Of a stretch of DNA of 64,000 bases, positions 26,201 through 34,834 are shown one piece after another. Each line of letters begins with the position of its first letter. Position 1 is the stretch's first letter. The notes under the pieces are model-generated. The model was not told the DNA's origin and did not search any database. It worked only from the letters and a program-made list of their open reading frames with translations. The stretch comes from Apostichopus japonicus (taxonomy: Eukaryota; Echinodermata; Holothuroidea; Aspidochirotida; Stichopodidae). The stretch lies in contig NC_092562.1 of the NCBI RefSeq assembly GCF_037975245.1, positions 8,907,001-8,971,000 of the forward strand, written 5' to 3'. A program made the translations under genes and the position numbers.

Positions 26201-26694
26201 ATATTGAAAAGTAAGATATACATAACTCATAATTTTCCTTGCCATATGGTTCAGTAAAAGTTTAGATCTTTAGGAAATCAGAACCCCAGGATAAGTTTTT
26301 AAATGAAACTAAGGGAAGACTTTCAAATTAGAGATGGTGGGAAGAGAAAACACTTGCAACACAGTCGATGAAGAAGGCAATGGTATCCCTGAAGCAATGC
26401 AGGACAGCATCCTTAACCTGTCCCTGTTGGACCGGGGAAAGCCTGATCTATCTAGAATTGCATATATCTTGCATTGTGAGATGAATATAACATTTTGAAT
26501 TTTTAATCTAGCTGTAATAGCTTACCAGAGGCGAGCTGTTTCTTTGATGTGATGTCATGTTTGATATCTCTGGCTACCAGAGCATAGGCAGCTTTAGCTT
26601 CCTTCATCAGTGATGAGTCTGTGGTTGACTTAGATTCTCTTTTCCTTCTCGAAGATCGACTGCTAACAGATGAATGATCACCTTTCCGGCTCAT
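11153..26694 (-). CDS. EFCAB7: EF-hand calcium-binding domain protein 7, complete 14-exon gene
   Basis: I joined fourteen exons on the minus strand: 26694-26526, 25627-25562, 24378-24233, 23261-23175, 22877-22754, 21060-20824, 18250-18144, 17559-17428, 16488-16334, 15567-15395, 14661-14552, 14112-13900, 12552-12445, 11227-11153. All introns are GT-AG and phases agree, giving 1902 nt, 633 residues plus stop; the human protein is close to 630. Three canonical EF-hand loops are visible at about residues 109-120, 145-156 and 419-430. In vertebrates EFCAB7 acts with IQCE to anchor the EVC-EVC2 complex at the ciliary base for Hedgehog signalling; that role is family knowledge. The region after EF-hand 2 (exon 5 to 6) is shorter than I expect from vertebrates and a small phase 1-1 exon could be missing. 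Introns carry many transposons. Confidence 0.93.
11886..12243. mobile_element. TTAA-flanked MITE, copy A (EFCAB7 intron 13)
   Basis: Flanked by TTAA at 11882-11885 and 12244-12247. The ends are imperfect inverted repeats (AGGGTGTGAAGA at one side; TCTTTGATGCCT at the other). Nearly the same sequence lies at 18703-19025, also between TTAA sites. The TTAA target suggests a piggyBac- or Kolobok-type source. The open frame on the minus strand here is repeat-derived. Confidence 0.8.
12445..12552 (-). CDS. EFCAB7: EFCAB7 exon 13
   Basis: Thirty-six codons encoding a segment with ENCACSRPVMEYTMAVPGGQ, positionally matching the C-terminal beta-rich region of the family. The acceptor is TGTTCAAAG and the donor GTAGGT. 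Confidence 0.85.
13440..13885 (+). mobile_element. LINE 3' fragment in EFCAB7 intron 12
   Basis: Encodes a short remnant, HPTFSVAAPKLWNDL and LAIFKKILKTHFF followed by a stop, which is the very C-terminus of a CR1/L2-like reverse-transcriptase ORF. A long T-rich 3' UTR follows and ends in GCAAAGCGCCTTTTGGC and ATT repeats. It lies antisense to EFCAB7, and the ATT tail ends about 15 bases from the donor site of exon 12. Confidence 0.82.
13900..14112 (-). CDS. EFCAB7: EFCAB7 exon 12
   Basis: Seventy-one codons, phase 0 on both sides, beginning CPFIVDVFTETGTARM and containing ALENAICSSVL, both conserved. The donor GTACTA is followed only 15 bases later by the 3' tail of an antisense LINE fragment. 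Confidence 0.93.
14552..14661 (-). CDS. EFCAB7: EFCAB7 exon 11
   Basis: Encodes GFLDLNEMEANDVEGDTDDL and then WVTLRCMGFSEDL, which aligns directly with the family. The acceptor is TATGATCAG and the donor GTGGGT. Confidence 0.95.
15280..15319. mobile_element. truncated end of the TTAA MITE family
   Basis: The stretch GTTTGGGGTGAGTCTTCAAT followed by GCCT and TTAA (15320-15323) repeats the right end of the elements at 11886-12243 and 18703-19025. The rest of the element is missing. Confidence 0.65.
15395..15567 (-). CDS. EFCAB7: EFCAB7 exon 10 with EF-hand 3
   Basis: Encodes the third calcium loop DLDSNGTLSRDE, then FNMFQVRTSGEGIDDDAWEV and ENFELKKGELTRKG, the most conserved block of EFCAB7. 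The donor is GTGAGT. Confidence 0.96.
15605..15720. repeat. dispersed repeat with GAGCCGTGC hairpin, copy 1
   Basis: Shares GGTCAGAGTGAAAGAC, then GAGCCGTGCAA, GGCTCCTGC, GTAAA and GAAAAACAGACAAT-like blocks with 19738-19850. GAGCCGTGC and GCATGGCTC form a short stem. Both copies are in EFCAB7 introns. Confidence 0.65.
15880..16135. repeat. minisatellite, about seven units of about 36 bp (EFCAB7 intron 9)
   Basis: The unit contains ACCTTTGTTTATTTAAATTC and TGTGGATCATCCACAT with several substitutions per copy. The periodic frames on both strands are translations of this array. Confidence 0.88.
16334..16488 (-). CDS. EFCAB7: EFCAB7 exon 9
   Basis: Encodes LDAGTYRLIPMTSGCRLKQR, matching the conserved GxYWLIPSTTGCRL motif of the family, and then a linker to EF-hand 3. 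The donor is GTACAG and the exon ends in phase 2. Confidence 0.92.
16926..17286. mobile_element. hAT-type MITE with perfect 8-bp TSD (EFCAB7 intron 8)
   Basis: Begins CAGGGGTGGGCAAC and ends GCTGCCCACCCCAG, the classic end type of hAT elements. Both flanks carry ATTTAAAG (16918-16925 and 17287-17294). The inside has GGGCCGC motifs at both ends and no coding capacity. It is 361 bp, with one end base changed. Confidence 0.92.
17428..17559 (-). CDS. EFCAB7: EFCAB7 exon 8
   Basis: Forty-four codons, phase 0 on both sides, Ser/Thr-rich and weakly conserved, ending RPKYY. Chosen because both splice sites are good (acceptor TTTTAAAG, donor GTAAGT) and the frame joins its neighbours. Confidence 0.78.
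17944..18102. mobile_element. 159-bp MITE, CAGGCATGAGC termini, copy 1
   Basis: Ends CAGGCATGAGC and GCTCATGCCTG form a perfect 11-bp inverted repeat. The inside matches 23998-24160 closely, for example GGAACTTTGCAAAAATTGCG. Flanks GGGGTA and TGGGTA suggest a 6-bp target duplication with one change. It lies 41 bases upstream of the end of exon 7 of EFCAB7, in intron 7. Confidence 0.83.
18144..18250 (-). CDS. EFCAB7: EFCAB7 exon 7
   Basis: The acceptor TTCTTTGCAG and donor GTATAT frame 107 nt encoding CAVDTTLYVLKQ and a following hydrophilic stretch, matching the conserved VDTALYILK block of the family. Confidence 0.88.
18425..18697. repeat. dispersed repeat family, copy 2
   Basis: Diverged second copy of the repeat at 9515-9765, lying directly next to the TTAA MITE at 18703-19025. 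Confidence 0.6.
18703..19025. mobile_element. TTAA-flanked MITE, copy B (EFCAB7 intron 6)
   Basis: Flanked by TTAA at 18699-18702 and 19026-19029. Ends AGGGTGTGAAGACTCGC and GCGAGTCTTCAATGCCT are inverted repeats matching at 14 of 17 positions. Interior sequence follows copy A with small deletions. Confidence 0.83.
19738..19850. repeat. dispersed repeat with GAGCCGTGC hairpin, copy 2
   Basis: Second copy of the repeat at 15605-15720. GAGCCGTGC and GCACGGCTC form a 9-bp stem here. Confidence 0.65.
20030..20263 (-). mobile_element. tRNA-derived SINE (EFCAB7 intron 6)
   Basis: On the minus strand the head contains a pol III A box TAGCTCAGTGG (20258-20248) and a B box GGTTCGAGTC (20214-20205) at tRNA-like spacing. 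A tRNA-unrelated body follows, ending in GATCTAATATACATAC. The acceptor stem does not pair, so it is not a functional tRNA gene. It lies in the same orientation as EFCAB7. Confidence 0.82.
20824..21060 (-). CDS. EFCAB7: EFCAB7 exon 6
   Basis: The acceptor CCCTGCAG is followed by 237 nt encoding a linker and then the conserved segment SKGCFYFDESGKITSHQYRL and WLTARPLNL, diagnostic of EFCAB7. The donor is GTAAGT. Confidence 0.93.
22754..22877 (-). CDS. EFCAB7: EFCAB7 exon 5
   Basis: Encodes FCSMLMSTTEKCKEKSLRRM, the exit of EF-hand 2, and then a basic Lys/Arg-rich linker. The donor is GTTAGT; the exon ends in phase 1. The basic linker is less conserved, so the exact donor is slightly less sure. 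Confidence 0.85.
23175..23261 (-). CDS. EFCAB7: EFCAB7 exon 4 with EF-hand 2
   Basis: Exactly 29 codons, phase 0 on both sides. Encodes KGERMTAEEVTTMIKEA and the loop DADGDNKLNYKE, a complete canonical EF-hand. Confidence 0.95.
23998..24160. mobile_element. MITE, CAGGGATGAGC termini, copy 2 (EFCAB7 intron 3)
   Basis: Same family as 17944-18102. Ends CAGGGATGAGCCTGG and CGCTTAAGCCTG are diverged inverted repeats. Both flanks carry GTTATC, a 6-bp target duplication. Confidence 0.82.
24233..24378 (-). CDS. EFCAB7: EFCAB7 exon 3 with EF-hand 1
   Basis: Encodes SLSFEDFCKILQQLKP and then the calcium loop DVNGDGFITHSE, which has Asp, Asn, Asp and the final Glu in the canonical positions. The acceptor is TTTTTTCCAG and the donor GTAATG. 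Confidence 0.95.
25562..25627 (-). CDS. EFCAB7: EFCAB7 exon 2
   Basis: A 66-nt exon encoding ALHQAGRDPSQQALSQYW and a short tail, a stretch well conserved in EFCAB7. The acceptor CACTAG has a weak pyrimidine tract; the donor is GTAAGT. A 54-bp tandem duplication begins 17 bases upstream of the acceptor. Confidence 0.9.
25645..25752. repeat. perfect 54-bp tandem duplication at an EFCAB7 3' splice site
   Basis: Two head-to-tail copies (25645-25698 and 25699-25752) look identical. On the minus strand they lie 17 to 125 bases upstream of the exon 2 acceptor and so duplicate the probable branch-site region. Confidence 0.93.
26526..26694 (-). CDS. EFCAB7: EFCAB7 exon 1 (start codon)
   Basis: Begins at the ATG at 26694 and encodes a Ser/Arg/Lys-rich N-terminus followed by MKEAKAAYALVARDI, which aligns with the conserved start of the family. 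The donor is GTAAGC and the exon ends in phase 1. Confidence 0.9.
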
Positions 26695-27535
26695 GATTTC
26701 TGAATACGTGTGAAATGATCATAGCTCCACAAAGAATTTATAGAGATAATGTCTACTTTTTATAAATAAACATAAATAAAAGTTCTATTAATCTTTTTAA
26801 CTTAGTAAGAGTTAATGAAGGCCTGTGGAAAATATGTTTTGCAATTGCAATTATCCAAAACTATTTCAAAATGGCATTCAGTTCTGGAATCTGGAAAATT
26901 TTATGTCATGACAACCCATCACCCCATACTGTAGCAGAGTTATTTTCACACGTAATTGATCTCTGCGCTGATGTTAACAGGCGTTACCAGGGAACAATTT
27001 AATAGTATTCAAATTTTGTTACATTTTTGAAAACTGATATTTGTCTCAAAAATACTATGGTTCCTGTGTAACACACTGCTACATATATCTCTGAACATTT
27101 GAACATTTTTAATTGGGCGATGATCTTAACATGCTATGACAGGGAATAGTTAGTATTCAGATTTTGTTAACAACTTTAGTTACAGTGTTGAAGACTGAAA
27201 TTTGTCCCTTATAAAATAATACTGGTTCCAGTGTAAAATGCTGCTACACTTTACTTGTAAAGCAATTTGACCATTTACATGCAACTTGCGATACAATGTT
27301 GGATAAATTATTCCCTGGGTTGTGGACTGGTCTGTTTCATTGTATTTTTCCTCCCACAAATCAAGTCACAAATCATGTCAAGTGTTGTGTTTGATATATA
27401 GTCAGTAGTTCGGGCACCCTAAGAAATACACGATTTTCACCATGAAAACCTACAGGAAGAGCCAAATTTCACCAAAAAGTACGAAGCTACAGTTATTTTC
27501 TCTCCAAAATGACCCGTGTGCAAAAAATTACTTAC

Positions 27536-27655
27536 ATATTTGTCAATAAAATGACGAAGATCTATGAAGTCTGTTATAATTACTGAAAGAGCAACAGCGC
27601 CACCAATTGTTACCAGCGCCACACTGTAGGTTGCGTGTCCGAACTTCGCAATACT
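27536..27655 (-). other. exon-like segment with a hydrophobic stretch, unassigned
   Basis: Exactly 40 codons between an acceptor-like CTTGCTAG and a consensus donor GTAAGT, phase 0. The translation includes YSVALVTIGGAVALSVIITD, which would make one membrane segment, then FIDLRHFIDKY. I do not recognise the product and found no ATG exon for it. It may be chance or part of a repeat. Confidence 0.25.
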
Positions 27656-28439
27656 CTAGCAAGAAATACCAGTTCCACAATCACGAAGAATTTTCTTGGA
27701 AAACAACGTGAAAACAGTTTGCAGGAAAGAAAGTTTGGCCGTGTATCGTACTAAAACACACTTCTCCCACCATATGAAGTATATTTTCTGGTGATTTAGA
27801 CCAGAAGATTTAGTTTTGGGGTGTTTTAAGTCTTAAGTGGCCGAACTTCGAAGTCACCATCCTACAGTATGAAATTGTGAAACTGGAAGGTTCTTGAAAT
27901 ACCAACTTTTAAGTTTTAAGCATAGCCTAGGCCTACTTGTTTTGAATACCGATCGCGACTTACTTGACACTTCATCAATTAATTATTTCACAATTAACTG
28001 CCGAACAAACAGTAGGGTATAGGGCCTACAGTACATTGTCATTTATCCATAGCCTACCCAGGACTTAAGATGTTTTGAGGGGAGCTCCGATATAATTCGC
28101 GTAACTACTACTAGGCCTACTACTACCACTAGTGAAAAAAAAGAACATACATATTGCAACTGCAATTTGTTGTGTCCAATGCTATGTCCGTGAACAATTT
28201 AATCAACTCTATGTTAGGTCTAAGAACCTGCATAAATAAGACGAAATGTCTCACATACCTATGAATGTGTAATCCAACCTTCCATCAGTTGCTAGCAATT
28301 TTGGCACACAAGCTGCAGCAAGCTAGATACATTTTCTTTACAATGGCTACAGAAATATGCGTGAAAAAATACGGAATACTATTGGAGCCATATAAAGTGA
28401 CGCAATTTGTCAGAACTCAAAGAGATTAAGCAAATATGC

Positions 28440-28740
28440 ATCGAAGTATGCAAACACAAAACGTTATCATAACATTTTTAAAAGAGCCTCTGAAATATGT
28501 TTTTATAACGTTCTATGTGTTGTTATACAAGCGTCGCCATAACGTTTTTATGAGATATTAATGTTATATTAATGTTTGAAAGAAAAATGTTTTGAAATAA
28601 TATCCTGAAAACGTTTTCGTGACATATTTATTACACCACAAATAAAGTTATCAAAACAAAAGCCGAAACGTTTTAAAAACGTTTTAAAAACGTTTTTGTG
28701 TTTAAGGTTCAACGTTATATCAAGGTTGAGTTGATAACTC
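28440..28740. repeat. AACGTT-rich repeat, probable decayed transposon
   Basis: Many copies of AACGTTTT and its complement AAAACGTT occur in both orientations, for example near 28461, 28535, 28607 and 28670-28700. No boundaries could be fixed. Confidence 0.5.
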
Positions 28741-29266
28741 AATAAAAAAAAGTACATTAATCTTTAGTTCTGTTTTCTTTTAGGCGACAACAATATATAC
28801 GGATACCCATATTATACATAGCAGCTAAACGAAAGTACCACATATAATCGTGATGTACGTAAGAATTTACCATATATATAGCATCACAACATTTATTTTG
28901 TTCATAACATTTGTTCGAACAGAAATCGAGCATAATAAGTTATTACCTGGATAAGGCTTTTTCAAATTATTATCATTATTTTTTACCAGCGAGTATATGG
29001 AGATGTACCCAGTAGCGTACATGCATCATTTTCAAAGGGGGAGGGGATTTAGAACGATTTTGATATCTACTGGCTCAGAGCCGTAGATAGACTACGGCTC
29101 TGTGCTTGCTTTTTTAGACTCCCTACAGTATCTGACAGGGCAGTGTTCCGGAACGTATTCAAACCCCAGTGGGTACCAGAAAGGCTTCAGCTGCAACGTT
29201 TGCAGAAGTTGGTTCTCTTATAGCGATTTGAAAGCACAACAATACATGTCAGGGAGAAATACATTT

Positions 29267-29304
29267 CAGAGAGAAATTTCATTCCGGAATGAAATTTCTC
29301 TCTG
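29267..29304. repeat. perfect palindrome with 19-bp arms and no loop
   Basis: The arm CAGAGAGAAATTTCATTCC meets its exact reverse complement at 29285/29286. An imperfect extension reaches about 29256-29318. A second short inverted repeat, CAGAGCCGTAG with CTACGGCTCTG, lies near 29077-29103. Confidence 0.9.
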
Positions 29305-29645
29305 GAATGTATATATTTCATAGCTCCAGTTGGGATCAAATGGCAGGTAAAGCCTCTGAAAGCTGAGCATGCCATGGAAACGCTAAGCAGCCGTCAAAGT
29401 GTTGAAATCTTTCTGCAAATATTGTAGCAATTTTCAACAAAATGATTAAATATTCAGATAATACGTTAACAATTTGCAACAAAATTGACAAATTCCGTGA
29501 ATATAATAAGTGAGGAATTCAACATTTTGCTGCAAAATGACAAAATGATTATTTATCAATGTCACAACTTCCGTGGGATAAAACAAAATGGCACCCTCTA
29601 GCGCCCCCTCTATTGCGACCCCGGGTTTTCCCTTGGCCTTCAAAG

Positions 29646-31370
29646 CAGTGGCGTCACCAGACTTTTCAGTCTTGGAGGGCACAGGGGGCACCAGCATTTG
29701 TTGGGGGGCACTTAGGTGGATACGGATCGCCGTCTTGGGGGAGGGGTCTAAGGGGAGGGGTGCCCCCTCCAGGCGCGGCGGAACGGGAAAATATTGGGTG
29801 GGGGGGGGGCTAATGTGTAGAGACTATCTAAGCGGAGCGCCACCATCGGTTGGCGCGGAGCGTACAAGAGAATTTTGGGTTTTTCAAACCCCCAGATGGC
29901 CGGAAACGGCACTTCCCGAGTGTTTTATGCTGCGAATACCTAGCCCTAAAATATGGGTCTCAAACCTGCAATTTCTCAGATTGCACGTAAAAGTCTGTAA
30001 AAACATTGCTATTTGTATATTCGATGGTGTAATGGAGTAGCTATTACTCGTAGTGTACTCGCAAGGACGTTTTTGAGTGTAGAAAGGAGATGTTGGAGAA
30101 CTGGCTGAAATGAAGCAAGTCATTGGCCTAAGACGAAGATGTGTTGCGCTTACCGGTACTCACACTCACTGCTTCCACTTTTCACGGGGCGTGAAGACGC
30201 GGTTGGTGTGACAATGTGGTCTATAGGAAGGGGACGGGCCGAGGGTCCCCCAGCATTTACTAAAATTATTACACCTATATAGTATACGTGTGCATCGGAC
30301 AGATCGACAAGTATGCATTGAAAAATGGGCAGATGTACGCTTCGGAGCCTTGGTAAATATTGGGGGGGGGGGGCTTATCATGCATTTGCCCCCTCAACTT
30401 TTTCATTGGGGGCTGAGCCCCCAAGCCCCCCCGGTTCCGCCGCCACTGCCCCCTCCCCTTTGGAAAATTTCGCATACGGAGGATGGGCTAGATGCAAAAT
30501 GCTGCCACATTTGATGCTAAATTCGATCTGAAGATATCTCCAGAAATTGCTATTTTTGAGGTAATGATTTTAACAAGGCGCAGAATTTTGCAGAGGATAT
30601 GAACCACATGCTGTCGATATTATGCCTAACCCTATATCAATAGAACCTACATTTGTTGAATTAATGTGTGCATGACCCCCGACTCCTTTCTTGTCTTTCT
30701 CGTTTTCGCCCATGATCTATTAAGATGTAATAGGTTCCAGCATCGTTATTGGCTCCTATCATGGATCTCACCATGCAATCCAAAGTTTGATCACACATCG
30801 AGTATGGCTCAGTATGCAGGTGTGAACATTCGCCATTTGTTTCTACAAGCATCTGACCTCAAATGACCTCTGCACCCCCTACACAACAGGGTTAATATAT
30901 GGGTCCACAAATATAGGCAAGTATGGTGCCTGCGGACCCTCACATTCTCACATTTCGTCAGCTCCTAACCTGTCAATCTGAGACCAAGGCAACATATTGT
31001 AGTACCCTCCCTTCTCACAGTCATGAAGCTCGCGAAGCGGGCGTGTATATCCGCTGGTATGGCGTGAGTACTGACACATTCAATGTAAATATCGACAAAT
31101 GTTGTGATGGCGCGGGTTACGACTTCGATACCCGACGTTCAAGGATAAACTTTTTCATTTTTTCGCAGCTTATTTGAAGAAAATACGAATTACTGTGCTT
31201 CTTTGTCCTTATGAAAAACCAACTCAGATGATGGGAGTTGCATATAACAAAATATATATATATTTTTACCAACCCAAATCTCAGATGGGGGGCACTCGGG
31301 GGGCACTAGGTTTTCCAGGGTGGCACGTGCCCCCCTCCCCCGCCCCCCCCCCCCCTTGGCGACGCCACTG
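29646..31370. mobile_element. 1.7 kb hAT-type composite element with 8-bp TSD
   Basis: Begins CAGTGGCGTC and ends GACGCCACTG, a perfect 10-bp inverted repeat. Both flanks carry CTTCAAAG (29638-29645 and 31371-31378). It is longer than its relatives because other repeats are nested inside: a block shared with 36549-36690 at 29823-29960, a G-rich segment ending CCGCCGCCACTG near 30453, and TGACCTC repeats near 30856. No transposase frame was recognised. Confidence 0.85.
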
Positions 31371-31378
31371 CTTCAAAG

Positions 31379-32275
31379 CCGATAAAATACAATTTTAGAT
31401 AGATTCAGGGAAGTAAACTCAAAGGACCAAAAGACTACTGAGATGTTTCTGAAAGTTAACAAAAACGATATATTTACAATGATACGATCTCTACTGATTT
31501 GTACAAGGATCATTGGTACTAGAAATTAAGAATATTACAGACAGATTTTACAATATTATACGGCCGTTAAATACTTAAAAGATTACTTAACTTATCTTAA
31601 GCGGCGCGTGCCGGCTCTCGGTTCCTTTCGTAGCTGTTCTGACCTCCTTGCGTCACCAACAACGATGTCGGGAGTATCCCTCGTAGGCTGGTATCCTGTG
31701 ACTTGGTCAGGAGCAAAACCGTTCCCCGCTGGTCCAATTCGACTCAACGTTTGTATCCCAAGGATGGCTTCCTCCTGGGTGAACTCCGAAAAACTCTGCC
31801 GAAGTCACGCCTGTCCCGGTTAAACGACGCACCAATCTAATAAACAAACAGTCCACCGGTTCCTCCGTCCGTCCCCTAGATAATTAATCTTTTATCTCAG
31901 ATGAATTTCTTCTCACAATAGATCGGAAAACTCCAAATCACCGAAAATATCTCTTTTTATATATAGCCGGGGTTTAATCTCCCGAAAGTTCTTTTCCAGG
32001 AATCCTGACGGAAAAACATCGAGAATCATCCATGTCTCGAAGATACGACTGACAGTTCAACGTTCATTGGTCGACGATATCCGGTCGCCTGCTAAAAATA
32101 ACGTCCCGTATGTTCTGGAAATTTGTAATCGCCAATACCGAATAGCGCCATCATATCTCGTCGCTTCCAGAAAAATTAAACACGGTTATCAGTCACGACG
32201 AGTGACCTACTTATCACCCAGACCAGCATATACTGAATACACGTACAATGAATACAGTCGTTCGTGACACTGACA
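31379..32275 (-). other. unassigned block, possible solo LTR
   Basis: It lies between two hAT-type elements and differs in composition. On the minus strand it has a TATA-like TATATAAAAAGAG near 31950-31966 and would begin TGTCACGAACG, as LTRs do. I could not find a matching target duplication or an internal region, so this is only a suggestion. Confidence 0.25.
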
Positions 32276-32283
32276 TATATAAG

Positions 32284-33068
32284 CAAGGGCGGCGGAACCG
32301 GGGGGGGGCACAGGGGGCACGTGCCCCCCCACTTTTCCTCAGATTAAAAATGTGCCCTTTTTCTACATAAAAATTTCTAAATAAAAAAAAGAGTTTACAA
32401 AGCGAAACCCACGTCGAATCAAATATTTCGGGAAGTTTTAAATGTTTACTACCACAGGCGTAGGAGCCCAATTTGATTTGGGGGGGCTGTAACGACTTGC
32501 CCGAAAATAATAACCAAAATTTTTCGCGCGCTACGCGCGCGTTCAACACCTTAATGTGCATATCATATAGGCATGCGTTGGTTATTACATCGCATGCCAA
32601 TAACATACAATCATTTGCCGTGTTATAACCCTTCCAAATTGGTTAGAATTATTGGCAAAGTCGTTACAATAATAATCATCATAATAATATCGGTTTAACC
32701 ATTGAAAAACACATAGAAAATTACTTTTCTTTCAGTATTTTCACATATTTCATTTGCTTTCATGCATGTATCGATCGCGTGTGCAGGGACTTGGACTTTA
32801 TAATGATTTCACCTCATTTTGTCTTTTTCCTTCTTTCCCAATTTGCACATTAGATACTGCAGTGCTAGTATGCATTGTTTCCTTGAGGGGGGGGGGGGGG
32901 GGTGGCGTTGATGGAGTGATGTGTATACGCAAATAAGATAATACAATAAGAGTTATGAAGGGTACTAAATATCAGGCTGCATCAGTCCAATCGAATTTCT
33001 GCAAAGTGCCCTTCGACGTTGGTGCCCCCCCCCCCCCCCCCAGATTAAAAGTGCTTCCGCCGCCCTTG
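32284..33068. mobile_element. 785-bp hAT-type element with 8-bp TSD
   Basis: Begins CAAGGGCGGCGGAA and ends TTCCGCCGCCCTTG, a perfect 14-bp inverted repeat. Both flanks carry TATATAAG (32276-32283 and 33069-33076). The subterminal parts are runs of C or G. A further G-rich element end (CACAGGCGTAGGAGCC, near 32453) is nested inside, so the length is inflated. Confidence 0.9.
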
Positions 33069-33499
33069 TATATAAGTCAACTCGATAAACCATTATAGCG
33101 TCAATAACCAAAGAGCAAAATTTGGGTCACCGATGAAGCGTGGGAAGGGCGGGTCGGGAAGAGATTGGAGGGGGGGGGGAGTGGGTTAGGACGTATTTCC
33201 TAGTCCCTAAATTCCCATGGTTTGTGCACTTTATACAGGTGCATTTTTGCCCTTCCAAATATGTTTCCCCTGTTGCTTGCACAAGGTACATTTTGGTGCC
33301 GTCAATGCCCTCACAATAGATTTTAAATATATAACAGAGAAATTGAATCGGTTTGATGACAGAGAATCGTGTGACATAATACCACACCGATGAAAGAAAT
33401 ACAGAGGGACATACGTTTTATTATTGGTAATTTATTTTGCATGCTCACTCTTAACAACAAAGAGCTGAACTTGCATTTGTAATAGTGAACCTGATAAGC

Positions 33500-33745
33500 T
33501 CCATTTGATATATTGACATTTCGACCTCTGCTGACCCCAAATGACCTTTGATATCCACCCGAAATTATAGGGTTAATCTTGTACGTACTTTAACAGAGAC
33601 AAATGCTGTTCTCGAGATTCTTACACTTTGCCCATTGCTGACCACAAATGACCTTTGGCCTCCATAATAAAAACCACATGGTACTTGTATTCATTATAAG
33701 AGCGACATGCAAAATATGAGAACCAGTACAGCTTCCTATCTGAAG
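33500..33745. repeat. TGACC-type dispersed repeat, copies 1-2
   Basis: Two tandem-like modules each contain TGCTGACC, AAATGACCTTTG and a following pyrimidine-rich piece. Related modules occur at 30856-30990 and 34235-34345. TGACCTTTGGCCTC at 33649 resembles a DR1 nuclear-receptor element. Confidence 0.65.
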
Positions 33746-33754
33746 GTATCCTGG

Positions 33755-34138
33755 GAGGGCGTTGTGGTCAAGTGGTTAAGGCAGTGGACTTGTGATCTAA
33801 GAATTACAGGTTCGAGCCCTGGCCAGATCATTGCGTTGTGTCCTTGGGCAAGGCGCTTTATCTCCATTGCCTCTCTTCACCCAGGTGTATAAATGGGGAC
33901 CTGCGAGGAAACCTGTAAATATCGTTGCGTGCGCCGGTTTGTGGCTGCACCCTATGGGAAGTCCCCCCGGGGACACGTGGTTGTGGTGCACTGTGGTGCC
34001 CCAGGAGAGATTGATTGAATTGTGCACTCTTTGGTGTGTGTGTGACAAGTTACCAATGACCAGGGGTTAATAATTAGCGCATTGAGACTTAAGTGTGTAT
34101 TTGCGCTATATAAGAACTGCGTATTATTATTATTATTG
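33755..34138 (+). mobile_element. tRNA-derived SINE, full length
   Basis: The head contains an A box TGGTCAAGTGG (33765-33775) and a B box GGTTCGAGCCC (33809-33819). A conserved central domain follows with CTTGGGCAAGGCGCTTTA and CACCCAGGTGTATAAATGGG, and then a tail GCGCTATATAAGAACTGCG with TAT repeats. It has been inserted among the TGACC repeats. The body type is common in marine invertebrate SINEs. Confidence 0.9.
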
Positions 34139-34234
34139 CAAGGATTCAAATTTTGACCACTCATGACATATGAACTCATGACCTACACCAAATTGTGTGA
34201 AACCTTTACATTATATAAGACTATCATACCATGC

Positions 34235-34345
34235 ATGCATGAGCTCGTTTAGTGTCCAGGTTCTGGAGATACAGCGTTCTCGAGATTTTCACATTTTACC
34301 CTCTGCTGACCCAAATGACCTTTGACCTCATATGCCAAATATGAG
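34235..34345. repeat. TGACC-type repeat with a perfect DR1 motif
   Basis: Another module of the same family. TGACCTTTGACCTC at 34316-34329 is a perfect direct repeat of the AGGTCA half-site with one-base spacing on the minus strand. Confidence 0.65.
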
Positions 34346-34834
34346 ACGTTAACTATCTTGAGATATCGTGTTTACGAGCTAGGGCGTCACATACGCACAC
34401 GCACGCATACGCACACAAGCGTATCTAATCATTCTGATGCCAATGGTCAATTAACCAAAAGGCACTGCAGTTTGCGTAATCGTTGCCCCTTGGATGGCCA
34501 CTGGGGCTTTAAATACATTCCAGAGAATAGACATCGCCGCTCTCACACGGTATTTTGCACTTTATACTTGCCACGAGAGAGCAAGAAATAAATATAATAA
34601 TGCTGTAGCTTTCGGGGACTTCTCTCCCTGGACCCCACTGTATAGGGCTCTGACAGACACTCCAAAGAATTTAAGACTAAATGTTTTTTCCTGACAGGTA
34701 TTTTTTTTCTCTTGAGAATGCTTCAGCCTCTGGGATCTTTACCCAACCCCCCTTGCGCTCCCAAGCCAGTAGCAGTGTGTAGTCATATAACTGGTGGAAC
34801 TTTGTGGAAGGGCCAGAGGCGAGTAAAGGATTTG

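Noticed and set aside
29588-30040. 150-residue frame with Gly/Pro/Arg-rich start
   Set aside because: It lies across the end of a hAT-type element; the composition comes from the G-rich terminus.
33765-33819. tRNA gene on the plus strand
   Set aside because: It is the head of a full-length SINE with conserved central domain and ATT-rich tail.
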